Shown: positions 8,455 through 19,353, counted from the first letter of the stretch. The stretch is DNA of 64,000 nucleotides from Mesorhizobium sp. Root157 (GCF_001427385.1 NZ_LMGJ01000012.1:595107-659106), one strand, 5' to 3'. Program-made: numbers and translations. Notes: generated by a model not told the origin, from the sequence alone.

Positions 8455-9924
8455 TTACGATCCGCCCGCCGCCAGCAGCGACAGGGTGCGCACATTGTCG
8501 GAGCCTTCGAAATCGGCCAGCCGGGTCGGGTAATCGCCGGTGAAGCAGGCATCGCAGAACTGCGGCTGTTCATTGTTGCGGCCAGCCTCGCCGACAGCGC
8601 GGTAGAGACCGTCGATCGACAGGAAACCCAGCGAATCCACGCGGATGAAGTCGGCCATCTCCTCAACCGACATGCGCGAGGCGAGCAGCTTCGACTTTTC
8701 GGGCGTATCGACGCCGTAGAAGCAGGAGGCGCGCGTCGGCGGGGATGCGATGCGCATGTGAACTTCCCTGGCGCCGGCGTCGCGGACCATCTGCACGATC
8801 TTCTGGCTGGTGGTGCCGCGCACGATGGAATCGTCGACCAGCACGACCCGCTTGCCCTCGAGCATGCGGCGATTGGCATTGTGCTTCAGCTTGACGCCCA
8901 TGTGACGGATGGAATCGCCGGGCGAAATGAAGGTGCGTCCGACATAGTGGTTGCGGATGATGCCGAGTTCGAACGGCATGTTGGCTTCCTGGGAAAAGCC
9001 GATTGCCGCAGGAGTGCCGGAATCCGGCACCGGCACGACGAGGTCGGCCTCCACCGGGTTTTCGCGGGCAAGTTCGGCGCCGATGCGCTTGCGCACCTCA
9101 TAGACGTTGCGGCCTTCGACGGAGGAGTCCGGGCGCGCGAAATAGACGTATTCAAAGATGCAGAAGCGCGTCTTCTGCTGCTCGAAGGGGAACAGGCTTT
9201 CGACGCCCTTGGTGGTGACGACCACCATCTCGCCGGGCTTCACGTCGCGCACGAAGCGCGCGCCGATGATGTCGAGCGCACAGGTTTCGGACGCGAGAAT
9301 CCAGGCGCCGTCCAGATCGCCCAGCACCAGCGGGCGGATGCCGAGCGGATCGCGGCAGCCGATCATCTTCTTGGACGACAGCGCCACCAGCGAGAAAGCG
9401 CCTTCGATCTGGCGCACCGCATCGATGAAGCGGGCGTTGAGGTCGCGCTCCTTGCTGGTCGCCACCAGATGAAGGATGGTTTCGGTGTCCGATGTGGACG
9501 AAAAGATCGAGCCCTGTTTCTGCAGCACGCGCTGCACGGTCATGGCATTGGTGATGTTGCCGTTGTGGGCGATGGCAAAGCCGCCGTCCGCCAGTTCGGC
9601 GAAGAAGGGCTGGATGTTGCGCATGCCGGCCCCGCCTGTGGTGGCATAGCGGGTATGACCGATGGCGCGGTTGCCTTTCAGGCTGTCGATGACGCGCTGC
9701 TTGGTGAAGGTGTCGCCGATCAGGCCAACATGGCGCTCGACGTGGAACTGGGTGCCGTCATAGCACACGATGCCGGCGGCCTCCTGGCCGCGGTGCTGGA
9801 GCGCGTGCAGGCCAAGCGTTACGATTGCCGCGGCATCCTGCCGGCCGAAAATACCGAACACGCCGCATTCGTCGTGGAAATGGTCGTCGGCCTCGGCTGA
9901 GAGAACGCCCTGTTCGTCTGCCAT
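8455..9924 (-). CDS. purF: amidophosphoribosyltransferase
   Basis: First committed enzyme of purine synthesis: glutamine plus PRPP to phosphoribosylamine. 489 residues. A short propeptide precedes the class II glutaminase nucleophile Cys20 in DECGVFGIFG. The PRPP-binding motif is VVLVDDSIVRGTT in the C-terminal phosphoribosyltransferase domain. Cysteines in the C-terminal part (CFYGVDTP, FCDACFTGDYP) fit the Fe-S type PurF. The ATG at 9924 is chosen; TTG at 9933 is possible. It is the last gene of the leftward dnaB-radA-cvpA-purF series, 80 bases after cvpA. Confidence 0.96.
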   Translation of the reverse strand: MADEQGVLSAEADDHFHDECGVFGIFGRQDAAAIVTLGLHALQHRGQEAAGIVCYDGTQFHVERHVGLIGDTFTKQRVIDSLKGNRAIGHTRYATTGGAGMRNIQPFFAELADGGFAIAHNGNITNAMTVQRVLQKQGSIFSSTSDTETILHLVATSKERDLNARFIDAVRQIEGAFSLVALSSKKMIGCRDPLGIRPLVLGDLDGAWILASETCALDIIGARFVRDVKPGEMVVVTTKGVESLFPFEQQKTRFCIFEYVYFARPDSSVEGRNVYEVRKRIGAELARENPVEADLVVPVPDSGTPAAIGFSQEANMPFELGIIRNHYVGRTFISPGDSIRHMGVKLKHNANRRMLEGKRVVLVDDSIVRGTTSQKIVQMVRDAGAREVHMRIASPPTRASCFYGVDTPEKSKLLASRMSVEEMADFIRVDSLGFLSIDGLYRAVGEAGRNNEQPQFCDACFTGDYPTRLADFEGSDNVRTLSLLAAGGS

Positions 9925-10005
9925 CAAGGTCAAGCTCCGCTAAAGCCGGTATATAGACTTGTGATTGCCTTAGGGCAACGTGAAGTTCTCAAGTCTTGCC
10001 GCGCC

Positions 10006-10656
10006 TCAGTTGTTGGTCGCCGGCGTCTCTTCGTTCGGCGGTGCATCGGCGCCGTCGTCAGGTGCCGCCGTACCGTCGCTGCCGGGTGCGGGAGCTTCGG
10101 TCACAGGCGGAGCCGCGGTGCCGCTATCGGGCGTCTGCTGGCTCTGATTGAGGCGCTTCAGTATGGCGTTTTCCGGATCTTCCGGCAGCAGGCTTTCAAG
10201 CTTGGCGCCGACCGATTCCAGCAGCGGCCGCGACTTCGCGGCTTCGATCCAGGCAGGCGCCTTGTCGCCGGCCAGCCAGTTGAAGAACAACAGCCCGACG
10301 GCCACCACCAGGATGCCGCGCGCCGCGCCGTAGAGGAAGCCCAGCGTGCGGTCGAGCGCGCCGATGCGCGAATCGATGATGAAGTCGGCAATCTTCATGG
10401 TGACGACCGTCACCACGATCAAAGCGACGATGAAGACGATGCCGGCGGCGGCGGCCATGGCGATCTTTTCATTGTCGATATAGGGCTGAACGTAGGGCAG
10501 GATCGGCTTGTAGAAGAAGAAGGCCGCCGCTGCGGAAGCCGCCCATGAGGCGATCGACAGCACTTCGCGCGAAAAGCCGCGGACCATCGCCAGCATCGCC
10601 GAAACCAGGGTGAAGCCGACGAGAATTCCGTCAAGCAGCGTAATCGGCATGGTCAT
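10006..10656 (-). CDS. cvpA: CvpA family inner-membrane protein
   Basis: 216 residues. Four hydrophobic segments within the first 130 residues with the family pattern DGILVGFTLVSAMLAMVRGF at the N-terminus and ASWAASAAAAFFFY after it. The last 60 residues are a Pro/Ala/Asp/Thr-rich low-complexity tail, which should lie in the periplasm or be unstructured. CvpA was named for colicin V production in E. coli, where it also lies just upstream of purF; the same adjacency is kept here. Its biochemical role is still unclear. Confidence 0.88.
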   Translation of the reverse strand: MTMPITLLDGILVGFTLVSAMLAMVRGFSREVLSIASWAASAAAAFFFYKPILPYVQPYIDNEKIAMAAAAGIVFIVALIVVTVVTMKIADFIIDSRIGALDRTLGFLYGAARGILVVAVGLLFFNWLAGDKAPAWIEAAKSRPLLESVGAKLESLLPEDPENAILKRLNQSQQTPDSGTAAPPVTEAPAPGSDGTAAPDDGADAPPNEETPATNN

Positions 10657-10677
10657 CGCCCCACTTCATGAGCCGCG

Positions 10678-12093
<1,416 letters not shown>

Positions 12094-12102
12094 GCGAGGG
12101 GC

Positions 12103-13593
12103 TTACTCGAACCTCTCCGGCAGGTGGCTGTCCTCGGCCAGGTCGAAGAAGCGGGTGAATTCGCCCTGGAAGCCGAGGCCGATCGTGCCGGTAGGGCCAT
12201 GGCGCTGCTTGGCGATGATGACTTCGGCCTTGCCGCGGGCCTCGTTCATGTCGTTCTCCCACTGCACATATTCTGGCGTGCCGTGCTTGGGCTCCTTGTT
12301 CTTGAGGTAATATTCCTCGCGGAACACGAACATCACCACGTCGGCGTCCTGCTCGATCGACCCGGATTCGCGCAGGTCGGAGAGTTGCGGGCGCTTGTCG
12401 TCGCGGTTTTCGACCTGACGCGACAACTGCGACAGCGCAATGATCGGCACCGACAATTCCTTGGCCAGCGCCTTCAGGCCGGTGGTGATTTCTGTCACTT
12501 CCTGCACGCGGCCCTGGCTGGCCTTGGCGGACGACCCCTGCATCAGCTGGATATAGTCGATGACGATGACGTCGAGGCCGCGCTGGCGCTTCAGCCGCCG
12601 CGCCCGCGCCGCAAGCTGCGCGATCGAGATGCCGCCGGTCTGGTCGATGAACAGCGGCAGCTTCTGCATGGTCTGCGAGCAGGCGACCAGCTTTTCGAAA
12701 TCCAGTTCGCTGATCTCGCCACGGCGGATTTTTGACGACGGAATTTCGGTCTGCTCGGAAATGATGCGCGTGGCGAGCTGTTCCGACGACATTTCGAGCG
12801 AGAAGAAGCCGACCACGCCGCCATTGGCCGCCTTGAACGAGCCGTCCGCCTGCTGCGCCGGTACATAGGCTTCGGCGATGTTGAAGGCGATGTTGGTGGC
12901 CAGCGACGTCTTGCCCATGCCGGGGCGGCCGGCAAGCACGATCAGGTCGGAGGACTGCAAGCCGCCCATGCGCCGGTCGAGGTCGCGCAGGCCGGTTGCG
13001 ACACCGGAAAGGCCGCCGTCGCGCATATAGGCGGCATTGGCCATGTCGACGGCGGTCTTCACCGCATCGGTGAAACTTTCGAAGCCGCCATCGTAGCGCC
13101 CGGTTTCGGCCAGTTCGAACAGCCGCCGCTCGGCGTCCTCGATCTGATCGGAGGGCGACATGTCGACCGGCGCGTCATAGGCGATGTTGACCATGTCCTC
13201 GCCGACCGTGATCAGCGCCCGGCGCGTGGCCAGATCGTAGATGGCGCGGCCATAGTCGGCGGCGTTGATGACGGTGACGGCTTCGGCGGCCAGCCGGGCG
13301 AGATAATGGGAAACCGTCATGTCGCCGACCTTCTCGTCGGCCGGCAGGAAGGTCTTGATGGTCACCGGATTGGCCATCTTGCCCATGCGGATCAGTTCGG
13401 CCGAAACCTCGAAGATCTTGCGGTGCAGGGGCTCGTAGAAATGCGCGGCCTTGAGGAAATCGGAGATGCGGTAGAAGGCGTCGTTGTTGACGAGGATGGC
13501 GCCGAGCAGCGCCTGCTCGGCCTCGATGTTGTTGGGCGCCTCGCGATAGAGCGGTGTTTCTGGTGTCCCGAACTTGCGCGCTGCCTCAGCCAT
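12103..13593 (-). CDS. dnaB: replicative DNA helicase
   Basis: 496 residues, the hexameric helicase of the replication fork. The N-terminal DnaB domain (from about residue 20, NNIEAEQALLGAILVNN) is followed by a linker and the RecA-like helicase domain with Walker A GRPGMGKTSLA and Walker B VIVIDYIQLM, then the R-finger region SDLRESGSIEQDAD. No intein. Starts at ATG 13593. About 190 bases of gene-free DNA separate it from the Rsm22-type gene; I see no signal there beyond a likely promoter region. Confidence 0.97.
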   Translation of the reverse strand: MAEAARKFGTPETPLYREAPNNIEAEQALLGAILVNNDAFYRISDFLKAAHFYEPLHRKIFEVSAELIRMGKMANPVTIKTFLPADEKVGDMTVSHYLARLAAEAVTVINAADYGRAIYDLATRRALITVGEDMVNIAYDAPVDMSPSDQIEDAERRLFELAETGRYDGGFESFTDAVKTAVDMANAAYMRDGGLSGVATGLRDLDRRMGGLQSSDLIVLAGRPGMGKTSLATNIAFNIAEAYVPAQQADGSFKAANGGVVGFFSLEMSSEQLATRIISEQTEIPSSKIRRGEISELDFEKLVACSQTMQKLPLFIDQTGGISIAQLAARARRLKRQRGLDVIVIDYIQLMQGSSAKASQGRVQEVTEITTGLKALAKELSVPIIALSQLSRQVENRDDKRPQLSDLRESGSIEQDADVVMFVFREEYYLKNKEPKHGTPEYVQWENDMNEARGKAEVIIAKQRHGPTGTIGLGFQGEFTRFFDLAEDSHLPERFE

Positions 13594-13786
13594 GATTCCC
13601 TCTGACTAAAATCAGGCTCCTCGATATCAGAACGGCGAAAAGGGGTGCTGACATATCTGCATCACAACCAACTGAATGACCTTTCTTGCCCGCGATTCAC
13701 AGCCAGATGGCTCCGGTGGAAAGAATCTGCATTGACTCGAATCGAGGTCGGGATTTGCAAGAACAAAACAGGAATATATAGCCGCG

Positions 13787-14752
13787 TCAATCGATGAGCG
13801 CATCGCCCCAGTCGACGCGCCGGGCGCGCTTGAAGGCATCGCCGTCACGCTTGGTAAAAAGGCGCTGGCTCGCCTGTCCATCCAACCCGCACAGTTTCAG
13901 GTCGACCTTGCCCGATCCGGCCCTGGGCGGGGCAAGCACGCGCGGCCCCGGTGGAGCGACGGGTTGGCGAGTGGCGGCAAGGTAGACGAATTTCTCGTCT
14001 TCCCACGGCACGTCGGCATCCTTGGCCAACCGGTGCAGCCGTGAACGCGCCACGCGCCGGGCGAAATGGCACCAGTCGGGCGCTGCAAGCGGGCAGGGAC
14101 GCTGGTGCGGGCAGGGGGCCAGGATGTGGGCACCAGCGGTGATCAGTTGCGCACGCGCCGCCATGACCCGCTCCCATCCAGCCGGCGTGCCGGGTTCGAC
14201 GATGAGCAGCGTATCGGTGCTCAACTGCCACAGCCGCTCGATCAGTTTCGGCAGCGCCGAAGGCACGATCTCGTCCAGCACATAGGCAGCGGCGACGAGG
14301 TCCGCTGCCGGCAACTCGGCCATGTCGATGGTGGCGTCGCCGCTTTTCCAGTCTGTCGGAAGGGCAAGCAGTCCGGCCAGCCTTTCACCGGTGCGCCGAG
14401 CAGCCGTGCTTGCCTCCAGCAAGGTGGCGCGCTCAAGCACCGGCCAGGCGTCGGCAACGGCCCAAAGCACTGTTCCAGGACCGGCGCCGATGTCGAGCAG
14501 GCTTGCCGGCGTCCAGTCCGGTCGTGTCTCACCGATGGCGTCAAGGCTGGCGCGCACTGCTGCATAGGTGGCAGGCAGGCGGGTGGCGAGATAGGCCTTG
14601 ACCGCGAGGTCCTCGCCCATGTGCAGCCGACCGTCGCGCGTCTCTGCCCGGTAGCGCTCCGACAGGGTTTTCGCCGCCGTCTTGATGGTATTCAGCGGCG
14701 TATTTTCCAAAAGTTCATCGACGGCTTGCCGAAGCTGTGCGGGCAGTTCCAA
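13787..14752 (-). CDS. Rsm22-type small ribosomal subunit methyltransferase-like protein
   Basis: About 321 residues. The SAM-binding motif LLDIGAGPGTVLWA lies near residue 85 and the family's cysteine cluster (CPHQRPCP ... WCHFARRV) near 225-245, which in Rsm22 proteins is thought to bind an Fe-S cluster. Mitochondrial Rsm22/METTL17 assists small-subunit assembly; the bacterial role is inferred. The start is odd: the frame opens with TTG at 14752, giving the usual N-terminus MELPAQLRQAVDELL, but no ATG or clear ribosome site is present because a 219-bp inverted-repeat element begins only a few bases upstream. Expression may have been altered by that element. Confidence 0.8.
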   Translation of the reverse strand: MELPAQLRQAVDELLENTPLNTIKTAAKTLSERYRAETRDGRLHMGEDLAVKAYLATRLPATYAAVRASLDAIGETRPDWTPASLLDIGAGPGTVLWAVADAWPVLERATLLEASTAARRTGERLAGLLALPTDWKSGDATIDMAELPAADLVAAAYVLDEIVPSALPKLIERLWQLSTDTLLIVEPGTPAGWERVMAARAQLITAGAHILAPCPHQRPCPLAAPDWCHFARRVARSRLHRLAKDADVPWEDEKFVYLAATRQPVAPPGPRVLAPPRAGSGKVDLKLCGLDGQASQRLFTKRDGDAFKRARRVDWGDALID

Positions 14753-14757
14753 GAACT

Positions 14758-14976
14758 AGGACCAGTCGACATTCAGGTTTCGGGCGTGGCGCGAGCCGGA
14801 TTTCGGTCCTGAAAAGGAGAAAAGCGCAAGGCGGTGTCGACCACCGTCGAGCATTTTCGACGCAGTCGGGGCTGAAATCCGCTGCGTCCCGCAGGGATAT
14901 GGCCAAAATCGCCCATTTCCACGTCGCGAAGCCTCGACGGTGGGCAAGCTCCAAACCCTGAATGTCGATTGGTCCT
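14758..14976. repeat. 219-bp inverted-repeat element (MITE-like)
   Basis: The ends match as an inverted repeat: 14758-14780 against 14953-14976, about 21 of 23-24 positions (aggaccagtcgacattcag and its near complement). A second nested pair (accaccgtcgag near 14840 and ctcgacggtgg near 14931) lies inside. It fills the gap exactly: the right end touches the ynfA stop codon and the left end stops five bases short of the Rsm22 gene start. No reading frame inside looks real. This is consistent with a non-autonomous mobile repeat. Confidence 0.7.
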
Positions 14977-15299
14977 TAGGCTCCGCGTGGCGCAAAAAGA
15001 ATGACCGAAGCGCCCGTCAGACACACCACGGCGCCGACAAGGTCCCAACGGTCGGGCCGCACGCCTTCGGCCAGCCACAGCCAGCCAAGCGACGCGGCGA
15101 TGTAGATACCGCCATAAGCGGCATAGGTGCGTCCCGCCGCATCGCTGTCCACCAGCGTCAAAAGCCAGGCGAACAGGATGAGCGAAACCAGCCCCGGCGC
15201 CAGCCACAGCGGCGACTTGTCCAGCCGCAACCATGCCCAGAATGCGAAGCATCCGGCGATCTCGGCCAGTGCGGCCGCGGCGTAGTAAACATAGGTCAT
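14976..15299 (-). CDS. ynfA: YnfA/UPF0060 family membrane protein
   Basis: 107 residues with four hydrophobic helices, as in the small YnfA family (E. coli YnfA is SMR-like and has been linked to efflux). Family signatures: [13 protein letters not shown] in helix 1, the [20 protein letters not shown] block, and the end [20 protein letters not shown]. Start at ATG 15299, which places helix 1 right at the N-terminus. Its stop codon abuts the 219-bp repeat element. Confidence 0.9.
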   Translation of the reverse strand: MTYVYYAAAALAEIAGCFAFWAWLRLDKSPLWLAPGLVSLILFAWLLTLVDSDAAGRTYAAYGGIYIAASLGWLWLAEGVRPDRWDLVGAVVCLTGASVILFAPRGA

Positions 15300-15380
15300 G
15301 AGCGGGCCTCGATGATAGCGAGATCTTATTCGCCGCAATCGGCCCGGTTTACAAGCCGGAACGTGCCGCCGTTTCAGTGC

Positions 15381-16700
15381 CTATTTCCGACCCGAGACAT
15401 TGCGGCTGCGAACCGTCTTCGGCGCGGGCTTGGCCTTGCTCGCCGGCCTGTCCTGCGCGACTGCCTTGCCATGCGCCATCTCATGCATCCCCAGCGTCTT
15501 CTCGCATTTGGAGATGTAGTCGCGCGTAATCGGCAAGACATCGTTCTTGCGCGTCAGCTGGATCTGGAAATTGACCAGATCCTGCCAGCGGAACGAGGCT
15601 TCCGACCCGGACAGGTAGAATTCCCACATGCGGCAGAAGCGTTCGTCGTAGATCGCCTTGACCTTGTCGCGGTTGGCCAGGAAGCGCTCGCGCCAATGCT
15701 TGAGCGTTTCGGCGTAGTGCAGCCGCAGGATCTCGACATCGGTGACCGCAAGTCCGGATTTCTCGATGGCCGGCATGATTTCCGACAGCGCCGGGATATA
15801 GCCGCCGGGGAAGATGTGCTTGCGGATGAAGGCGTTGGTGGTGGTGGGCGGCGCGGTGCGGCCGATCGTGTGCAGCAACATCACCCCGTCCGGCTTCAGC
15901 AGGGTCGCGCATTTGTCGAAATAGGTCTGGTATTGCGTGATGCCGACATGCTCGAACATGCCGACCGAAACGATGCGGTCGAAGCGCTCCGAAAGGTCGC
16001 GGTAGTCGCGCAGCTCGAAATGAACGTTGCGCTCCAGCCCCTCCGCATGCGCGCGGTCCGTCGCCACCTGGTGCTGCTCGCTGGAGAGCGTGATGCCCAG
16101 AACGTCGGTCTCGAAGGTCTTGGCGATGTAGAGGCCGAGCCCGCCCCAGCCGCAACCGATGTCCAGCACCGTATGGCCCGGCTTGATGCGCAGCTTTGCG
16201 GCGATGTGGCGCTTCTTGGCCAGTTGCGCCTCTTCCAGCGTCATGTCCGGCCGCTCGAAATAGGCGCAGGAATACTGCATGTCCTCGTCGAGGAAGAGTT
16301 TGTAGAGCGCTCCCGACAGGTCGTAGTGGTGTTCCACGTTCTTCTTGGAGCGGCGGGTCGTGTTCAGCTGTTGCAAGGGGCGGAACGCCAGCCGCGCCGA
16401 ATTGACCAGCTTGCCCCAACTGGAATCGGTCCACGTGATGCCGACATTGCTGTACACGAGGTTGAGGAAACCCAGGACGCCGCCTTCGACGAAGTCGAGT
16501 TCCTGGTCCATGAAGGCTTCGGGAATGGCAAGCGACGGGTGGAGCGCGATGGCTCGCTCGGCGCGCTTGGTGTGGATGACCATGTGCACCTTGTCGCCGG
16601 AACCGTCGCCGTAGGTTCTGGTGGCGCCCGTCGGTCCGGTGACGGTCAGATTGCCGGTATGAATGACCCTATCGATAATCTGTTGCAACAGGATGTTCAT
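15381..16700 (-). CDS. cfa: cyclopropane-fatty-acyl-phospholipid synthase
   Basis: 439 residues. Transfers a methylene from SAM to the double bond of membrane phospholipid acyl chains. The SAM motif VLDIGCGWGGLGLY is near residue 185, and the family hallmarks HYDLSGALYKLFLDEDMQYS and SVGMFEHVG are intact. The C-terminal 30 residues are basic and Lys/Ala/Pro-rich, an extension with no clear function. Monocistronic; about 170 bases and a strong terminator separate it from rplI upstream. Rhizobia often have two cfa genes, so the paralogue letter is left open. Confidence 0.92.
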   Translation of the reverse strand: MNILLQQIIDRVIHTGNLTVTGPTGATRTYGDGSGDKVHMVIHTKRAERAIALHPSLAIPEAFMDQELDFVEGGVLGFLNLVYSNVGITWTDSSWGKLVNSARLAFRPLQQLNTTRRSKKNVEHHYDLSGALYKLFLDEDMQYSCAYFERPDMTLEEAQLAKKRHIAAKLRIKPGHTVLDIGCGWGGLGLYIAKTFETDVLGITLSSEQHQVATDRAHAEGLERNVHFELRDYRDLSERFDRIVSVGMFEHVGITQYQTYFDKCATLLKPDGVMLLHTIGRTAPPTTTNAFIRKHIFPGGYIPALSEIMPAIEKSGLAVTDVEILRLHYAETLKHWRERFLANRDKVKAIYDERFCRMWEFYLSGSEASFRWQDLVNFQIQLTRKNDVLPITRDYISKCEKTLGMHEMAHGKAVAQDRPASKAKPAPKTVRSRNVSGRK

Positions 16701-16773
16701 GGCTCGCCCTCTGTCAGACAGCGCTGCTGGCTGATCTTGCTAAAAAGCGAAGGCTTTGAAAAGTTCCATCTGG

Positions 16774-16803
16774 CACAAAAAACCCGGGCGCCAGGCCCGG
16801 GTT
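16774..16803 (-). terminator. rho-independent terminator of the rpsF-rpsR-rplI operon
   Basis: Perfect 9-bp stem (aacccgggc / gcccgggtt) with a 5-base loop. On the minus strand it is followed by six T. It lies about 65 bases past the rplI stop. Confidence 0.88.
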
Positions 16804-16869
16804 CTTGGTCCAGAAATCGCTTTCCGGAAGTCAAAAGGCTAAAAAGCCGGAATGGAGAGGCCGTAAGGC

Positions 16870-17448
16870 CTATTCCCCTTCGCCTTCGTCCTCTGCGTTC
16901 GGGTCAAAGAAATTGTCCGGCCGGGCGTTGTCGTTGATGTCATCGCCATAGATGGCCTCGGCGGTGGTCAGTTCTTCGCCATGCGCCTGCCGCTCCGCCT
17001 CGTCGGTGGAACGTGCGATGTTGAGGGTGATGGTGACCTCGACTTCCGGATGCAGGGAGATCGCCACGTTGGTCAGGCCGATGGTCTTGATCGGGTGGTT
17101 CAGTTCGACCTGGTTGCGGGCGACGCTGAAGCCCTCGGCGGTCAACAGGTCGGCGATGTCGCGCGTCGAGACCGAGCCGTAGAGGAGGCCGGTTTCACCA
17201 GCCGAGCGAACGGCCACGAAGCTCTTGCCGTCGAGCTGGTCGGCGACCGACTGGGCCTCCGACTTGCGCTCGAGGTTGCGGGCTTCGAGCTGCGAGCGCT
17301 GGCCTTCGAACTTCTTCTTGTTGGCTTCGTTGGCGCGCAGCGCCTTGCCCTTGGGCAGAAGGAAATTGCGGGCGAACCCGTCCTTGACCTTGACGGTATC
17401 GCCCATCTGGCCGAGGCGCGAAACGCGTTCGAGAAGGATGACTTCCAT
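16870..17448 (-). CDS. rplI: 50S ribosomal protein L9
   Basis: 192 residues. The conserved N-terminal domain ([17 protein letters not shown], then [13 protein letters not shown] with A in place of Y at the F-A-R-N-F-L-L-P site) is followed by the long connecting helix and the C-terminal domain. A 40-residue acidic C-terminal tail (rich in Asp/Glu) extends it beyond the roughly 150 residues of E. coli L9, as is usual in Rhizobiales. Last gene of the ribosomal operon, with a strong terminator after it. Confidence 0.97.
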   Translation of the reverse strand: MEVILLERVSRLGQMGDTVKVKDGFARNFLLPKGKALRANEANKKKFEGQRSQLEARNLERKSEAQSVADQLDGKSFVAVRSAGETGLLYGSVSTRDIADLLTAEGFSVARNQVELNHPIKTIGLTNVAISLHPEVEVTITLNIARSTDEAERQAHGEELTTAEAIYGDDINDNARPDNFFDPNAEDEGEGE

Positions 17449-17659
17449 GTTCTTGTCCTTTCTTGAGCAATTCCGGGAAAAGACGAAACGGTGTTCCGTC
17501 CGGAATTGCGTGAAACAAAGTGACAGGCAGAGGAAGCTTGGCGGCGCGTGTCGCGTCCTTTTCGCTGTCCTGCCCGTCTGTGGCAGTTAGAGACGGCAAG
17601 CCGGTCTCAACTCGGGATTTTCAGGTTTCCAGCCGTGCCCGTCACGGAGGGAAGGAGAC

Positions 17660-17675
17660 GGGCGGCAAGCCGCCC
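17660..17675 (-). terminator. short hairpin after rpsR
   Basis: A 6-bp stem gggcgg/ccgccc with a caag loop lies 14 bases past the rpsR stop, in the 240-base gap before rplI. Without a U-tract it is more likely a pause or processing site than a full stop. Confidence 0.3.
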
Positions 17676-17688
17676 GCTCCGGAGGGTG

Positions 17689-17937
17689 TTAACGGACCAC
17701 GTAGGGCAAAAGGCCGAGGAAGCGGGCGCGCTTGATCGCCTTGGCGAGTTCACGCTGCTTCTTCTGGCTGACGGCCGTGATGCGCGACGGCACGATCTTG
17801 CCGCGCTCGGAAATGTAGCGCTGCAGAAGACGCACGTCCTTGTAGTCGATCTTCGGTGCATTGGCGCCGGAGAACGGGCAGGTCTTGCGGCGGCGATGGA
17901 AAGGGCGCCGGGTCGGGATCTGGTTGATGTCGACCAT
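17689..17937 (-). CDS. rpsR: 30S ribosomal protein S18
   Basis: 82 residues. Typical S18: a basic N-terminus with [15 protein letters not shown], then [19 protein letters not shown] and the basic end. Its ATG overlaps the rpsF stop by one base (TAATG), a sign of coupled translation. S18 pairs with S6 on the small-subunit platform. Confidence 0.97.
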   Translation of the reverse strand: MVDINQIPTRRPFHRRRKTCPFSGANAPKIDYKDVRLLQRYISERGKIVPSRITAVSQKKQRELAKAIKRARFLGLLPYVVR

Positions 17938-18425
17938 TATTCTGCACCTCCTTCAAAGCTGCGCGGGGCGCGCGGAGCACGCTCGCCGCCACCATCGCGG
18001 TCGCCGAACGAACGGGCCGGGCGATCACCACGGTCACGGTCGCCGAAGCCGCGCGACGGGCGGTCGCCACGGTCGCCGAAGCCGCCACGATCGGAGCGCT
18101 CTTCGCGCTTCTGCATCATGGCCGAGACGCCTTCCTCATGCGCTTCGACCTTGACGGTCATGAAGCGCAGCACGTCTTCGGACAGGCCCATCTGACGCTC
18201 CATCTCGGCGAGCGCCGCCGGCGGGCAGGTGAGGTCCATCAGCGTGTAGTAAGCCTTCCGGTTCTTCTTGACCCGGTAGGTGAGGGATTTCAGTCCCCAG
18301 TTCTCAACCCGGCCAGTCGAGCCGCCGCCTGCGGTGATGACGCCCTTGAAACGTTCAACGAGCTCATCGACCTGCTGCTGCGACAGATCCTGCCGGGCAA
18401 GGAACACATGTTCGTAAAGAGCCAT
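17937..18425 (-). CDS. rpsF: 30S ribosomal protein S6
   Basis: 162 residues. The N-terminal 95 residues are standard S6 ([47 protein letters not shown]). The C-terminal 60 residues are an Arg/Gly/Asp-rich low-complexity tail with repeated [14 protein letters not shown] units, longer than in E. coli and typical of alphaproteobacteria. First gene of the operon. The roughly 290 bases upstream (18426-18713) hold no gene; a promoter and leader are expected there but I could not pin one down. Confidence 0.97.
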   Translation of the reverse strand: MALYEHVFLARQDLSQQQVDELVERFKGVITAGGGSTGRVENWGLKSLTYRVKKNRKAYYTLMDLTCPPAALAEMERQMGLSEDVLRFMTVKVEAHEEGVSAMMQKREERSDRGGFGDRGDRPSRGFGDRDRGDRPARSFGDRDGGGERAPRAPRSFEGGAE

Positions 18426-18713
18426 TTGTCTTGCCTTTCTTCGTTTCTCTCCCGGTCCCCGGCGGCAAAAGCCTCTGCAACTTCTCTTGACCCGCCGATT
18501 TCCCTAAAAGGGGGCGGTGAAGAAAGGAGCATTTCGAGACGGTCGAGAGCGGAGACACGGGAGGCAAAAGCACTTCTGGCTTCCTGTCGTGGGTTTTGCA
18601 AACCTACGGCCCTCCGTTCAGCCCCCAGCCAGGACCGGCAGATTGCGGGCGTCTATACAGGAAATTGGCCGGATGGCAAGCGTCGCGCTGCCGGCGTGCC
18701 ACCGTGCCGCGCC

Positions 18714-19157
18714 TCAGCGGCCGACCCGGAATACCCAATATGCTAGCGCGGCAAGCGCCAACACCCAAATCATTGCGATTGCCGCTGCTGCAACAAGGCT
18801 TCTGGGGCGGGTTGCGATCAGGGCAGCCTTCGCTCGGTATTCTGCCATGAGTTCGGGCGGAACAAGGCGGATGGCAAGCGCTATGCCCAAAGGCACGATG
18901 ACCAGATCATCGAGATAGCCAAGCACAGGCACGAAGTCCGGAATGAGATCGATCGGGCTCAGTGCATAAGCAGCCACGGCTCCGGCGACCAGCTTGGCGA
19001 GCCAGGGAGTGCGCGAGTCGTGCGTGGCGATCCACAGCGCGACGACATCCCGCTTAAGGCTTTGCGCCCAACGCTTTGCTTGTTTCAACACCGGACGGCG
19101 TATACATTGTCTCGCGCATCTCTCGTCGGAAACGCATCCATCGACCCCCAGTGCCAT
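18714..19157 (-). CDS. YkvA family (DUF1232) membrane protein
   Basis: 147 residues. The DUF1232 core AYALSPIDLIPDFVPVLGYL followed by DDLVIVPLGIALAIRLVP is complete at about 65-100. A second hydrophobic segment lies at 125-143. Family function is unknown. The first 25 residues, rich in Cys and Arg, may not be part of the protein; a later start cannot be excluded. Confidence 0.82.
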   Translation of the reverse strand: MALGVDGCVSDERCARQCIRRPVLKQAKRWAQSLKRDVVALWIATHDSRTPWLAKLVAGAVAAYALSPIDLIPDFVPVLGYLDDLVIVPLGIALAIRLVPPELMAEYRAKAALIATRPRSLVAAAAIAMIWVLALAALAYWVFRVGR

Positions 19158-19353
19158 ATCATTCTAAAGAAGGGGTAGCGAACGGGTAAATGCGCCTGAC
19201 CGGGCGTTGCCCATCGATGTTTCCAGTCTGTAAGGTGCCGATGCGATCCGTTTCGCCCGCTGCAGCTTCGGGGGAACGGCTTCGACGATCCGGCAAGCGC
19301 GACTGCGTCGATCTGAAAGCACGCCGCAGCCGTCCGCAGATGGAATAACCGAC

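Noticed and set aside
14756..14995. Several short frames inside the 219-bp inverted-repeat element
   Set aside because: They arise from the repeat itself, overlap on both strands and lack ribosome sites; such frames are often mis-annotated as hypothetical proteins.
15381..16434. Alternative minus-strand frame of over 300 codons inside the cfa gene
   Set aside because: Out-of-frame shadow rich in Arg, Pro and Ala with no motifs; the cfa frame has the full family signature.
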